From DATHRK01 sp035513295 (GTDB taxonomy: Bacteria > Gemmatimonadota > Gemmatimonadetes > Longimicrobiales > RSA9), in assembly GCA_035513295.1 (NCBI GenBank), contig DATKCH010000103.1, forward strand, positions 1 to 64,000: 64,000 nucleotides of DNA, given 5' to 3'. The position numbers were made by a program, and so were the translations under genes. Below are positions 16,921 through 26,484 of this stretch, one piece after another; the first letter of the stretch is position 1; every line of letters starts with the position of its first letter. Below the pieces are notes generated by a model that saw only the letters and a program-made list of their open reading frames with translations, was not told where the DNA came from and did not search any database.

Positions 16921-19900
16921 TCACGCCGCGCGCTCCGCCCGATCGGACAGGAGTCCGAGCGCCTCGGCGAGCGTATCCGCGAGCGGTTCCGCCCCGAAGC
17001 GGCGGAGCACCAGGGAGAGTGGCATCGCGCGGCGCACCTCCACCTCGAGCTGCCGGTCCCGGAACGCCCCCTGGAGCGAGGCCATGCGGGGCACCACCCC
17101 TTCGGCCCAGTTGACGCGCGCCTCGTCCTCGCGCAGGAGGATGCGCTCCACGCCGAGGCGCTGGCCCAGCAGCCGCAGCCGGGTGGAGAGGAGCAGGCGC
17201 CGCACCTCCGCGGGCAGAGGGCCGAAGCGGTCCGCGAGCTCTTCCGCCAGCGCGTTCACCGTCGCTGGATCTTCGGCCCGCGACAGACGGCGGTAGACGT
17301 GCAGCTTCTGCGAGGGGTCGGGGACGTACGCGTCCGGGATGAACGCCGAGCCCTCCAGGGCGACCTCGGGCGGGTCGTGGCGGGTCCGGTCCGGGTCGTC
17401 CCTGAGTGCGCGCACGGTGTCCTCCAGCAGGCGTGTGTACGTCTCCAGGCCCACCGCGTGCACGAAGCCCGACTGGTCGGAGCCGAGGATGTTTCCGCCT
17501 CCCCGCAACTCCAGGTCCTTCATCGCGATCGCGTACCCACTGCCGAGCTCGCTGAAGTGCTCGAGGAGGCGCAGGCGCCGCTCGGCGTCCTCGTGGACGC
17601 CGTCCGGGACCACCAGGTAGCAGTAGGCGCGGTGGTGCGAGCGTCCCACGCGCCCGCGCAACTGGTAGAGCTGCGCCAGGCCGAACTGGTCGGCGCCGTG
17701 GACGATGAGGGTGTTGGCGGTGGGCACGTCGAGGCCGTTCTCGATGATCGCGGTCGAGACCAGCACGCTGGCTTCGCCCGAGACGAAGCGGCGCATCGCC
17801 CCCTCCAGGTCCGGCGCCGGCATCTGGCCGTGCGCGACCGCCAGCGGGACGCCCGGCACCAGCCGGCGCACGCGCGCGGCGATCTCGTCGATCGTCTGCA
17901 CGCGGTTGTGCACGACGAACACCTGCCCGCCGCGGTCCAGCTCGCGCCGGATCGCGTCCTCCAGCACCTCGTCGTGCCACGGAATGACGTGCGTGAGCAC
18001 GGGCATGCGGTCCCGCGGCGGGGTCCGGATGAGGGTGAGGTCGCGCAGGCCCCCGAGCGCCATCGACAGCGTGCGCGGGATCGGCGTGGCCGTCATCGAC
18101 AGCACGTCGACGTCCCGCTTGCGCTCCTTGAGCTGCTCCTTGTGCCGGACCCCGAAGCGCTGCTCCTCGTCCACCACGACCAGCCCCAATCGCGAGAACA
18201 CGACGTCGGGCTGCAGCAGGCGGTGGGTGCCTATGACGATGTCGATCGAGCCGTCCGCGAGGTCAGCCAGAAGGCGCTTCTGCTCTGCGGGCGTCCGGAA
18301 GCGCGACAGCGCCTCCACGCGCACGGGAAAGTCGGCGAGGCGGCCGGCGAAGCTGCGGTGGTGCTGCTCGACCAGGATCGTCGTCGGCGCGAGCACCGCG
18401 ACCTGCTTCCCGTCCTGCACCGCCTTGAAGGCGGCGCGCACGGCGACCTCGGTCTTGCCGTAGCCCACGTCGCCGCACAACAGCCGGTCCATGGGCCGCG
18501 GCGACCGCATGTCCGCCTTCACGTCGAGCGTTGCCTGGCGCTGGTCGGGAGTGTCCTCGTACAGGAACGCGGACTCCATCTCGCGCTGCCAGCGGGTGTC
18601 CTCGGGGAAGGCGTGTCCGCGCGCCAGTTCGCGCGCCGCGTACAGCTCCAGCAGCTCGCTCGCCATCTCCTGGATCGCCTGCTCCGTGCGGCGTTTCATG
18701 GTCTTCCAGGAGCGCCCGCCGATCTTGTGCACGCGCGGCGCCTCGCCCTCCTCGGCGTCGGGCCGCCAGCGTTCGATCAGGTCCAGACGGTATACCGGCA
18801 GCCGCAGGATCTCGCCGCCGGCGTATTCGATCGCCAGGGATTCGATCTCGCGGTCGCCGACCCTCACGCGCTCCATGCCGCGGAAGCGCCCGATGCCGTG
18901 GTCGAGGTGGACGACGTAGTCGCCCTCCTGGAGTTGCGCGAGGCTCTCCAGCGCGAGCGCGCCGCGGAAGCGCCGGGACCGGCGCAACCGCCTGTCGCGC
19001 CGGAAGATCTCGTGGTCGGTCAGGACCCTCAGGGGCGGGTCGGCGCCGTCCAGCACGAACCCCCCGTCCACGGTTCCCAGCGCGAGCGCCGCGCCCTCGG
19101 GTAGCGCGTCCGACCCTCCCAGGAGCTCCTCCAGGCGCTGCAACTGGCCGGGGTTGTCGCACAGGATCAGCGTGCGCTCCCCGCGCGCCTCCGCCTGCCT
19201 GAGCAGCACCGCGAGGCGGTCCACGTCTCGGTCGATAGCCTCCGGCTCGCGAACCTGGAAGCGCACGTCCGCCTCGGCGCCGGGCCCGATCGCGACCGTG
19301 GGGAAGGCGGCGAGGCGGTCCGCGGCGAGCTCGGGCGGCAGGAACAGGCGATCGGGCGGCTCCGGAGTTCCTCCCCGTCGGTGCTCGGATTCGTGCAGAG
19401 CCATGACCTCGCCCCACGTCGCGCGAAACGAGCTGGCCGCGTCGGCACCCGGCAGGAGGACCAGCAGGGTACCCGCCGGCAGCACGTCGAGCAGCGAGCG
19501 CCGCACCGAAGCGTCGGCGCGATCGGCCGCCCAGGAGACATCCACCGGCAGCACGTCCGCGCGCTCGAGGGTCACCGTGGAGCGCTGGTCCAGCACGTCG
19601 AAACGCCGGATCGACTCGATTTCATCGCCCCAGAACTCCACGCGCAGCGGCTCGGGCGTGCCGAACCCGAACAGGTCCACGATGCCCCCCCGCAGCGCGT
19701 ACTCTCCCACGCCCTGGACCATCGGGACGCGCTCGAAGCCCAGCTCGTCGAGCCTTCTCGCGAGTTCGTGGGGACCGATCGCGTCGCCGCGCCGCAGGCG
19801 CACTTGCAGGTCTTCCAGGCTGGCCGGCAGGTCGGAGAGCTCCTGCAGGGCGCGCGGCGTGGTGACCAGCACGCGCAGGCGGCCGGACAGCAGCGCCTCG

Positions 19901-20235
19901 AGCGCCTCGACGCGCAGGCCGCTCACCTCCAGGTGGTGCTCGCCCGCCTCGTACGGAAGCGTCTCGCGCTGGGCGTACAGGTGCGCCGATTCCTCCCCGA
20001 GGATCGTCTGGAGGTCCGCCTCGGCCGCTTCCGCCAGGGGAGGAGAGGCCGCGACGACCACGACGAGCCGCTGCCGCTCGTCCTCCGACAGCGCGGCCGA
20101 GAGCACCGCGGCGGAGGACCCGGCGAGACCGCCGGCCGCGACCCGCGCGTCCGGGGCGCGCAGGGACGCCGTGAGCGTCGCGAACTCCGGCTGGCCGCGC
20201 AGCGCGGCGATCAGGACGGGGTGCGCCACCGTCAC
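16921..20235 (-). CDS. mfd: Transcription-repair coupling factor
   Basis: Removes RNA polymerase stalled at DNA lesions and recruits UvrA. 1104 residues with the full layout: UvrB-homology region (about 130-230, EYALRGGIVDLFGFG), RNA polymerase-interacting domain (about 430-510, EGDYVVHLDHGIGRFRG), RecG-like translocase with Walker A CGDVGYGKTEVA and Walker B VVDEEQRFG, helicase motifs up to QLRGRVGRS, and the C-terminal TRCF domain. It starts at a GTG that overlaps the upstream stop (GTGA), so it is translationally coupled to the BatA-like gene. Confidence 0.97.
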   Translation of the reverse strand: MTVAHPVLIAALRGQPEFATLTASLRAPDARVAAGGLAGSSAAVLSAALSEDERQRLVVVVAASPPLAEAAEADLQTILGEESAHLYAQRETLPYEAGEHHLEVSGLRVEALEALLSGRLRVLVTTPRALQELSDLPASLEDLQVRLRRGDAIGPHELARRLDELGFERVPMVQGVGEYALRGGIVDLFGFGTPEPLRVEFWGDEIESIRRFDVLDQRSTVTLERADVLPVDVSWAADRADASVRRSLLDVLPAGTLLVLLPGADAASSFRATWGEVMALHESEHRRGGTPEPPDRLFLPPELAADRLAAFPTVAIGPGAEADVRFQVREPEAIDRDVDRLAVLLRQAEARGERTLILCDNPGQLQRLEELLGGSDALPEGAALALGTVDGGFVLDGADPPLRVLTDHEIFRRDRRLRRSRRFRGALALESLAQLQEGDYVVHLDHGIGRFRGMERVRVGDREIESLAIEYAGGEILRLPVYRLDLIERWRPDAEEGEAPRVHKIGGRSWKTMKRRTEQAIQEMASELLELYAARELARGHAFPEDTRWQREMESAFLYEDTPDQRQATLDVKADMRSPRPMDRLLCGDVGYGKTEVAVRAAFKAVQDGKQVAVLAPTTILVEQHHRSFAGRLADFPVRVEALSRFRTPAEQKRLLADLADGSIDIVIGTHRLLQPDVVFSRLGLVVVDEEQRFGVRHKEQLKERKRDVDVLSMTATPIPRTLSMALGGLRDLTLIRTPPRDRMPVLTHVIPWHDEVLEDAIRRELDRGGQVFVVHNRVQTIDEIAARVRRLVPGVPLAVAHGQMPAPDLEGAMRRFVSGEASVLVSTAIIENGLDVPTANTLIVHGADQFGLAQLYQLRGRVGRSHHRAYCYLVVPDGVHEDAERRLRLLEHFSELGSGYAIAMKDLELRGGGNILGSDQSGFVHAVGLETYTRLLEDTVRALRDDPDRTRHDPPEVALEGSAFIPDAYVPDPSQKLHVYRRLSRAEDPATVNALAEELADRFGPLPAEVRRLLLSTRLRLLGQRLGVERILLREDEARVNWAEGVVPRMASLQGAFRDRQLEVEVRRAMPLSLVLRRFGAEPLADTLAEALGLLSDRAERAA

Positions 20236-22247
20236 GCCCCTCCGCTACGGGCGGCGCGCTCCGTGGCCACCGCGCCGGATCCTGCCGGCCCGTCGCGGCT
20301 GGATCTTCCCTCACTGGAGCGAGCCCGCGTCGCGGCCTCGCGCCCACCGGCGGCGACGAGCATCTCCGCGAGCAGCAGCAGCAGCGCGGCCGCGGCGATC
20401 AAGCGCCAGGCCTCGCCGCCGCGGCGGGCGCGGAAGATCTCCCTCGGCCAGTCGCCGGCGTCGACCACGCGCGCGCCGTCGCCGAGCGTTCGCCGGAGCT
20501 CGTCGGCGGGCAGCCGCGCCAGCGTCGATTCGCGCGCCGGCGGGTTCACGGCGAAGGCGCCGAGCAGCGAGTCCCCGGCCAGCACGCGGTAGGCGCCCGG
20601 AACCGGCGGCGCCAGGTAAGTGGCGCCGCCCTCCACCGCGACCCGCTCGCCGCCCGGCCCCTCCACCGCGTCGGCCCTCCCGGGCAGCGGGATGCGCTCG
20701 CCCGGCGCGACGTCGGCGCCCTCGGGGATCGCGCTCGCCCAGCCGGCGACGAGGCGGTCGAGGAGCGGAACCATCGCGGCCGACGCTGCGACGTCGCCCT
20801 CGCGGCCGTCCAGCGCGCCGGCGAGCAGCAGGAACCGTCGGCCGTCCGCCAGCGAGCCCCCGACCACCCACGGCTCCCCGGTGGCCAGCCCCACGCGTAC
20901 CTCGTCGTCCTCCGCGCGCCCGGCGTCGACCAGCCGATAGGGCGTGCGCAGGGCCACGTCGGCGAGCGCCGCGCTCAGCTCGGGGTCGCCGTCGACCGAA
21001 GCCCTGTCCCCCGCCTCCGGACCGTACGCTTCCAGGCGCCAGCCCACTCCGATGGTGCCGAGCGCGTGGTTGACCGCCGGGAGAGCGACCGGGTCCGACG
21101 GCGGCAGCAGGACGAGCGTCGCGTCGCCCGCGGCGTCCAACCCGGCGCCGCCGATGGACACGAGCACCTCGGCGTCCCGCGCCGGGCTGCGCCGGATCCG
21201 GCCGGCGTCGGCGAGGACGTCCAGCCCGCGCTCCACGAACGGCGCTTCCCCCGCCAGGGCCACCGCCGGCGGCGGGAGCACGCGCGCGACGTAGTGGCGC
21301 CGGTCGTCGGCTCGCAGCGCGTCCGCCTCGACCTCCGCCCGGCCCAGCAGCAGCCCTTCCTCCTGGCCGGGGAGCGAGAGCAGGGCCACGGTCCCCGGCA
21401 CCCCCCGGCCGACCGCGCGCAGGGTGTCGTGGGCGAGCAGGCGCACGCTCGCCGAGTCGCCCCCGCCGGCGAGCGTAACGCCCACCGACACGCGCTGCCC
21501 GGCGCGCGGGGCGAGCCCGCCCTCCAGCGAGACGGCGGCGACGCCGAGGTTGGGCGGGGCGTCGTCCGGCGCGGGCACGAGCACGGGGATGGCGGGGCGC
21601 CTGCCCTCCTGGGCGGCCTCCGCGCCCGCTCCGACGGCGAACCCGGAGAACTCGGTCGCCTGGCCGTCGGTCAGCAGGTGGATCTCCGGGACGCGCCCGT
21701 CCGCGCCCGCCGCCAGGATGTCACGAGCGCGCTCGAGCGCGCCGGCCAGGTCGGCGCCTCCCGGGACCGGCTCCACCGCGCGGATCCGGTCCGCGGCGGC
21801 GGCGGCGGCGCCGGGCGGCGCTGCCTCCCAGGGCTCGGCGGCGCGGATGAGCCAGATGCGGTCGTCGGGGCCGGCGCTTTCGGCGGCGCGCAAGGCGAGC
21901 GCGCGCAGGTCGTCCATGACGCGCGTATCCGCGCGCACCAGCGAGGCGCTCAGGGAGTTGTCCAGCACGATTACGAGCGCGGTGGCCCGGTGCTCGCCGT
22001 CACCGGAGCGCAGGAAGGGCCGCGCCGCCGCGAGCGCCAGGGCGACGACGGCGCCGACCCGCAGGAGCAGCAGCAGCAGCTGGCGCAGGCGGATTCGGCG
22101 CGCGTGCTCTCGCTCCGCCAGGCGGAGGTAGCGGATCGCCGGAAACGCCACACGGCGCCCCTGGTGCCGCTGGAAGAGGTGCAACAGGAGCGGGATCGCG
22201 GCCACCGCGAGCAGCGCCAGGAGGCCGGGCGCCAGGAATCCGATCAC
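20232..22247 (-). CDS. BatA-domain membrane protein with von Willebrand A-like region
   Basis: 671 residues. The first 30 residues carry the BatA N-terminal motif (FLAPGLLALLAVAAIPLLLHLFQ), with a second helix at about 58-78. A vWA-like domain follows (about 85-230; VIVLDNSLSASL is the MIDAS-like start, DxSxS). A beta-rich middle resembles a glutamine-amidotransferase-like or CARDB-type region, and a last helix lies near 620-635. Proteins of this kind occur with MoxR ATPases and DUF58 proteins. It overlaps both the DUF58 gene and mfd by GTGA junctions. No MoxR gene is present here. Confidence 0.82.
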   Translation of the reverse strand: MIGFLAPGLLALLAVAAIPLLLHLFQRHQGRRVAFPAIRYLRLAEREHARRIRLRQLLLLLLRVGAVVALALAAARPFLRSGDGEHRATALVIVLDNSLSASLVRADTRVMDDLRALALRAAESAGPDDRIWLIRAAEPWEAAPPGAAAAAADRIRAVEPVPGGADLAGALERARDILAAGADGRVPEIHLLTDGQATEFSGFAVGAGAEAAQEGRRPAIPVLVPAPDDAPPNLGVAAVSLEGGLAPRAGQRVSVGVTLAGGGDSASVRLLAHDTLRAVGRGVPGTVALLSLPGQEEGLLLGRAEVEADALRADDRRHYVARVLPPPAVALAGEAPFVERGLDVLADAGRIRRSPARDAEVLVSIGGAGLDAAGDATLVLLPPSDPVALPAVNHALGTIGVGWRLEAYGPEAGDRASVDGDPELSAALADVALRTPYRLVDAGRAEDDEVRVGLATGEPWVVGGSLADGRRFLLLAGALDGREGDVAASAAMVPLLDRLVAGWASAIPEGADVAPGERIPLPGRADAVEGPGGERVAVEGGATYLAPPVPGAYRVLAGDSLLGAFAVNPPARESTLARLPADELRRTLGDGARVVDAGDWPREIFRARRGGEAWRLIAAAALLLLLAEMLVAAGGREAATRARSSEGRSSRDGPAGSGAVATERAARSGGA

Positions 22248-23170
22248 GCCAGCCGCTGCCTCTTGCGCATGTACTCCCGCAGGCCGTGCACGAACGGAAG
22301 GGAGGTGTCCAGCAGTACGTAGTCGATCCCGTGCGGCGCGAGCGAGCGGCGCCAGTCCGCGATCGCGCCCGCGACCGACTCGCGGTACTCGGAGCGGAGG
22401 TCGGCGATGGTCACCGGCAGCTCCTCCCCGGTCTCCGGGTCGTAGAAGCGCGCGTCGCCCACTCCGGGCAGTTCGCGTTCGCCCGGATCGAGCAGGTGGA
22501 AGACCAGCACCTCGTGCCCGCGGTGGCGCAGGTAGCGGAGCGCGAGGCGCGTCTCCTCCGCGTCGACGAGCAGGTCGGAAAGCAGGATCACGAGCCCGCG
22601 CCGACGCAGCATCTGGGCGGCGTCCCGCAGCGCCGTGCCGGCGCCGGTCTCACCGGTGCCGCGCGCGCGCTCCAGCAGCCGGCCGATCTCAAGCCAGTGC
22701 TTGCGGCCGCCGCGCGCCGCGACGCGGTCGCGCACGGCTTCGTCGAACGAGAGCGCGCCCACCGCGTCGCCCTGGCGCAACAGCAGGAACGCGAGCGCCG
22801 CGGCGAGCTGCTTCGCGTACCACAGCTTCGTCGGGATCGCCTCCGGGTCCGAGCTCCAGCCCATCGACGCGCTCGCGTCCAGCAGCAGGAACGCGCGCAG
22901 GTTGGTCTCCTCCTCGAACTGCTTGACGAAGTACCGGTCGGTGCGCGCCACCATGCGCCAGTCCATGTACCGGAGGTCGTCGCCGGGCTGGTACGCCCGG
23001 TGTTCGGCGAACTCCACGGAAAAGCCGCGGTGGGGCGAGCGATGCAGGCCGGTGAGGAAGCCTTCGACCACGGTGCGCGCGACGTACTCCAGCCCCCCCA
23101 GCCCGCGCAGCTCCCGGGGAGCGAGCAGGTCGGGGCGCGGGGCGCCGCGATCGTGGGGTGGATTCGTCAT
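22244..23170 (-). CDS. DUF58 (von Willebrand A-like) protein
   Basis: 308 residues of the DUF58 family. Typical marks are GFSVEFAEHRAYQPGDDLRYMDWRMVART near residues 48-76 and a vWA-like LLLDASASMGWSS (DxSxS) near 95-107. DUF58 proteins usually accompany a MoxR AAA+ ATPase and BatA-type proteins; their molecular role is poorly defined. This gene leads the DUF58 > BatA-like > mfd chain, and its promoter should lie in the 170-base divergent gap before the small membrane gene at 23341. Confidence 0.9.
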   Translation of the reverse strand: MTNPPHDRGAPRPDLLAPRELRGLGGLEYVARTVVEGFLTGLHRSPHRGFSVEFAEHRAYQPGDDLRYMDWRMVARTDRYFVKQFEEETNLRAFLLLDASASMGWSSDPEAIPTKLWYAKQLAAALAFLLLRQGDAVGALSFDEAVRDRVAARGGRKHWLEIGRLLERARGTGETGAGTALRDAAQMLRRRGLVILLSDLLVDAEETRLALRYLRHRGHEVLVFHLLDPGERELPGVGDARFYDPETGEELPVTIADLRSEYRESVAGAIADWRRSLAPHGIDYVLLDTSLPFVHGLREYMRKRQRLA

Positions 23171-23340
23171 GCCTTCGTTGCCGCGCGTCGTTGCCGGGTC
23201 CGGGACGATGCGCTACCCCGCACGACGTCCGAAGGTCGGACGCGCGGGCGTTGCGCCGGAGTTGGGGCACCGGTGTGCCGCACCCGACTCGGGGGGGCAA
23301 CCGCCTTGCCCGCGCGAGCGCCCCTTTCTATCCATTCGCG

Positions 23341-23517
23341 ATGAAACTCGCGAACACGCTGATCCTGTTCGGGGCGGCCGCCGCGGCGACCGCGGCCCCC
23401 CTCTTCGTCGGCCACGGCCTGTCCTCCGCACACACCGACTGGGTCGTCTACGGCGCCGGCGCGGCCGCCGCGGCGGCCGCGCTGATGTGGCTCCACGTCC
23501 GAGCCGCCCGGGACTAG
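23341..23517 (+). CDS. Small two-helix membrane protein, unknown
   Basis: 58 residues starting MKLANTLILFG, with two hydrophobic segments (about 5-22 and 34-51) joined by a short polar turn (GHGLSSAHTDW). The Ala-rich composition could also arise from a GC-rich frame, but the positively charged start, clean helix pattern and terminal RAARD support a real protein. It is divergent from the DUF58 gene and 114 bases upstream of lepA. Confidence 0.5.
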   Translation: MKLANTLILFGAAAAATAAPLFVGHGLSSAHTDWVVYGAGAAAAAAALMWLHVRAARD

Positions 23518-23539
23518 CTCGCGCGGTCCGCCGCCGGGC

Positions 23540-23569
23540 TCGACCCGCCCCCCTCGTTTCCGCTATCAT
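23540..23569 (+). promoter_or_regulatory. Candidate sigma-70-type promoter of lepA
   Basis: TCGACC (23540-23545) and TATCAT (23564-23569) are separated by 18 bases, 62 bases upstream of the lepA TTG. TATCAT stands out in this GC-rich sequence. Inferred by consensus only. Confidence 0.4.
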
Positions 23570-23631
23570 CCGCGCGTCCGGGCAGCCCCGGGCACCCGAC
23601 GCCAGCGCACACAGACCGGGACGCCGTTCTC

Positions 23632-25431
23632 TTGCAGCTCGACCACATCCGCAACTTCTGCATCGTCGCCCACATCGACCACGGCAAGTCCACGCTCGCC
23701 GACCGGTTGCTGGAGCGCACCGCCTCGGTCGAGGCGCGCGACATGAAGGAGCAGATCCTGGACTCCATCGACCTCGAGCGCGAGCGCGGCATCACGATCA
23801 AGCTGCACGCAGTGCGCATGGACTACCGTTCGGCCGACGGCGAGGCGTACGAGCTGAACCTCATCGACACCCCCGGCCACGTGGATTTCACCTACGAGGT
23901 GTCCCGGTCCCTGGCCGCCTGCGAGGGCGCGATCCTGGTCGTGGACGCGAGCCAGGGCGTGCAGGCGCAGACGATGTCCAACCTGTTCCTGGCGCTCGAG
24001 GCCGGGCTCGACATCGTGCCCGTGCTGAACAAGATCGACCTGCCCGGGGCCGAGCCCGACAGGCGCCGCGCCGAGCTGGTGGAGCTGCTGGGGGTCGAGC
24101 CGGAGGAGATCCTGGCGGTCTCCGCCAAGGAGGGCACGGGGGTGGACGCGCTGCTGGAGGCGATCGTCGCGCGCGTGCCCGCGCCGAAGGGGGACCCGAA
24201 GGCGCCGTTGCGCGCTCTCATCTTCGACTCGTTCTACGACAAGTACCGCGGCGCCGTGCCGAGCATCCGGGTGGTCGATGGCTACATCCGGCCGGGGATG
24301 CGGATCGGCTTCGGAGCCAACGCCGCCACGTACGAGGTGGATGAGGTGGGCTTTCTGCGGCTCCGGCAGGTTCCGCAGAGGGAGCTCGGGCCGGGCGAGG
24401 TCGGCTACGTCACCGCCGCCATCAAACGCGTGGGCGACACGCGCGTGGGCGACACCGTGATCGACGCGGAGCGCCCGCCGGCCGAGCTCCTCGAGGGCTA
24501 CAAGGACGTCCGGCCGATGGTGTTCAGCGGCATCTACCCGACGGAATCGGACCAGTACGAAGACCTGCGCGACGCGCTGGAGAAGCTGAAGCTCAACGAC
24601 GCCAGCCTGTTCTACGAACCCGAGACGTCGACCGCGCTGGGGTTCGGGTTCCGGTGCGGCTTCCTGGGCCTCCTGCACATGGAGATCGTGCGCGAGCGGC
24701 TGCAGCGCGAGTTCGACCTCGACCTCATCTCGACCGTTCCGAACGTAGAGTACCACATCGTGCTCACGAACGGCGACCGGATCGAGATCGAGAACCCGAG
24801 CGCGATGCCTGACCGGGTGCGCATCGACCGCGTGGAGGAGCCGTACGTGCGCGCGCACATCGTGTCCCCGGCCGAGTACATCGGCAACGTCCAGAAGCTC
24901 TGCCACGAGCGCCGCGCCGAGCACGTGTCGATGCAGTACGTCGACCCCGAACGCGTCGAGTTCACCTACGACATGCCGCTCGCCGAGATCGTCCTCGATT
25001 TCTACGATCGCCTGAAGGGGTCCACGCGCGGGTACGCCTCGCTCGACTGGGAGCCGCGGGAGTACCGCCCGAACGATCTCGTGCGGCTGGACATGCTGAT
25101 CAACGGCGATCCCGTGGACGCGTTCAGCGTGATCATCCACGAGGACAAGGCGTACGAGTACGGGCGCTCGCTCGCGGTCAAGCTCAAGGAGCTGATCCCG
25201 CGCCAGATGTTCGAGGTCGCGATCCAGGCCGCGATCGGCAACAAGGTGATCGCGCGCACCACCGTGAAGGCGTTGCGCAAACAGGTGACCGCGAAGTGCT
25301 ATGGCGGGGACGTCACGCGCAAGCGCAAGCTCCTGGAGAAGCAGAGGGAAGGGAAGAAGCGCATGAAGCAGGTGGGCACCGTGGACATCCCGCAGGAGGC
25401 GTTCCTGGCCGTGCTGCAGGTGGAGGACTGA
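23632..25431 (+). CDS. lepA: Elongation factor 4 (LepA GTPase)
   Basis: Ribosome-associated GTPase that back-translocates or remodels ribosomes. 599 residues, normal length. GTPase motifs AHIDHGKST, GITIK, DTPGHVDF and NKIDLP are intact. The EF-G-like domains II, III and V follow, and the LepA-specific C-terminal domain ends GTVDIPQEAFLAVLQVE after AKCYGGDVTRKRKLLEKQ. The start is a TTG at 23632 giving MQLDHIRNFCIVAHIDH, the usual N-terminus. Confidence 0.97.
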   Translation: MQLDHIRNFCIVAHIDHGKSTLADRLLERTASVEARDMKEQILDSIDLERERGITIKLHAVRMDYRSADGEAYELNLIDTPGHVDFTYEVSRSLAACEGAILVVDASQGVQAQTMSNLFLALEAGLDIVPVLNKIDLPGAEPDRRRAELVELLGVEPEEILAVSAKEGTGVDALLEAIVARVPAPKGDPKAPLRALIFDSFYDKYRGAVPSIRVVDGYIRPGMRIGFGANAATYEVDEVGFLRLRQVPQRELGPGEVGYVTAAIKRVGDTRVGDTVIDAERPPAELLEGYKDVRPMVFSGIYPTESDQYEDLRDALEKLKLNDASLFYEPETSTALGFGFRCGFLGLLHMEIVRERLQREFDLDLISTVPNVEYHIVLTNGDRIEIENPSAMPDRVRIDRVEEPYVRAHIVSPAEYIGNVQKLCHERRAEHVSMQYVDPERVEFTYDMPLAEIVLDFYDRLKGSTRGYASLDWEPREYRPNDLVRLDMLINGDPVDAFSVIIHEDKAYEYGRSLAVKLKELIPRQMFEVAIQAAIGNKVIARTTVKALRKQVTAKCYGGDVTRKRKLLEKQREGKKRMKQVGTVDIPQEAFLAVLQVED

Positions 25432-25497
25432 GGCCGTGCCCAGCCCGGCCCGATCGTCCGGCGTCGCTTCAAGACGTTCCGCCCGAGGGGGCGCGGC

Positions 25498-26484
25498 GTG
25501 AGCGCCCGCTGGATCGTGGGCGTCGACATCGGCGGCACCAACGTGGTCGTGGGGGCGCTGCCCGAGGACGGCAGCGACCTGGTGGGGGCGCAGAAGATCG
25601 CGACCGAGGCCGGGCGGGGGCCCAAGCACGTCGTGGACCGCATCGTCGCGCTGATCGGGGAGACGATCCGCGCGGTGGAGGCGAGGGGCGTGCCCCGCGC
25701 CGCCGTCGCGGGCGTCGGGATCGGCGCCCCCGGCCCGCTGGACCGCGCGAGCGGCACGGTGATCGAGACCCCCAACCTGGGCTGGCGCAACTTCCCGCTG
25801 CGCGACCTCATCTCGAACGCCGTCGACCTGCCGGCCACGCTCGACAACGACGCCAACTGCGCTACCTACGGGGAGTGGTGGCTCGGCGCGGGCCGCGACG
25901 TGGAGACCCTCGTCGGGCTGACCCTCGGGACCGGGATCGGCGGCGGGATCGTATTCGGCGGGGAGCTCTACCACGGCGTCAACGACGCGGCCGGCGAGTT
26001 CGGGCACACCACGATCGACTCCACCGGCCGCAAGTGCAAATGCGGCAACTACGGGTGCCTGGAGGCCTACGCCTCCGGCCCGGCGATCGCGCTGCGCGCG
26101 CTGGAGGGTTTGGAGAGCGGGGCGGAGAGTATCCTCCCCGACCTGGTCGGCGGGCGTCTGGACACCATCACCGCGGCGGTGGTCTACGAGGGCGTCGTGC
26201 TGGGCGACGCGTTCGCCGAGGAGGTCATGAAGGAGACGGCCAAGTTCCTGGGCGCCGGCATCGCCAACATCATCAACTCGCTCAACCCGGCGATGGTGGT
26301 CGTCGCGGGCGGCGTGACACGCGCGGGCGAGCACCTGTTCCGCCCCCTGCGCGCGGAGGTGCGGCGGCGCGCCTTCAAGCACGCCGAGGAGGCGTGCCAG
26401 ATCGTTCCCGGCGCGCTCGAGGGCACGGCCGGCGTCGTCGGTGCCGCGGGGGTGTTCCGCAGGGAGCGGCTGGCCGGAGCGTGA
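25498..26484 (+). CDS. ROK-family sugar kinase (glucokinase-like)
   Basis: 328 residues. The N-terminal phosphate loop is VDIGGTNVVVG; catalytic Asp lies in LDNDANCATYGEWW; GTGIGGGIV and GEFGHTTID follow; and the ROK zinc motif CKCGNYGCLE is complete. The family phosphorylates glucose or related hexoses (or N-acetyl sugars) with ATP. There is no helix-turn-helix domain, so it is an enzyme rather than a repressor. It starts at a GTG and its stop overlaps the GTG of a PfkB-type kinase, suggesting a shared sugar pathway. Confidence 0.9.
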   Translation: MSARWIVGVDIGGTNVVVGALPEDGSDLVGAQKIATEAGRGPKHVVDRIVALIGETIRAVEARGVPRAAVAGVGIGAPGPLDRASGTVIETPNLGWRNFPLRDLISNAVDLPATLDNDANCATYGEWWLGAGRDVETLVGLTLGTGIGGGIVFGGELYHGVNDAAGEFGHTTIDSTGRKCKCGNYGCLEAYASGPAIALRALEGLESGAESILPDLVGGRLDTITAAVVYEGVVLGDAFAEEVMKETAKFLGAGIANIINSLNPAMVVVAGGVTRAGEHLFRPLRAEVRRRAFKHAEEACQIVPGALEGTAGVVGAAGVFRRERLAGA

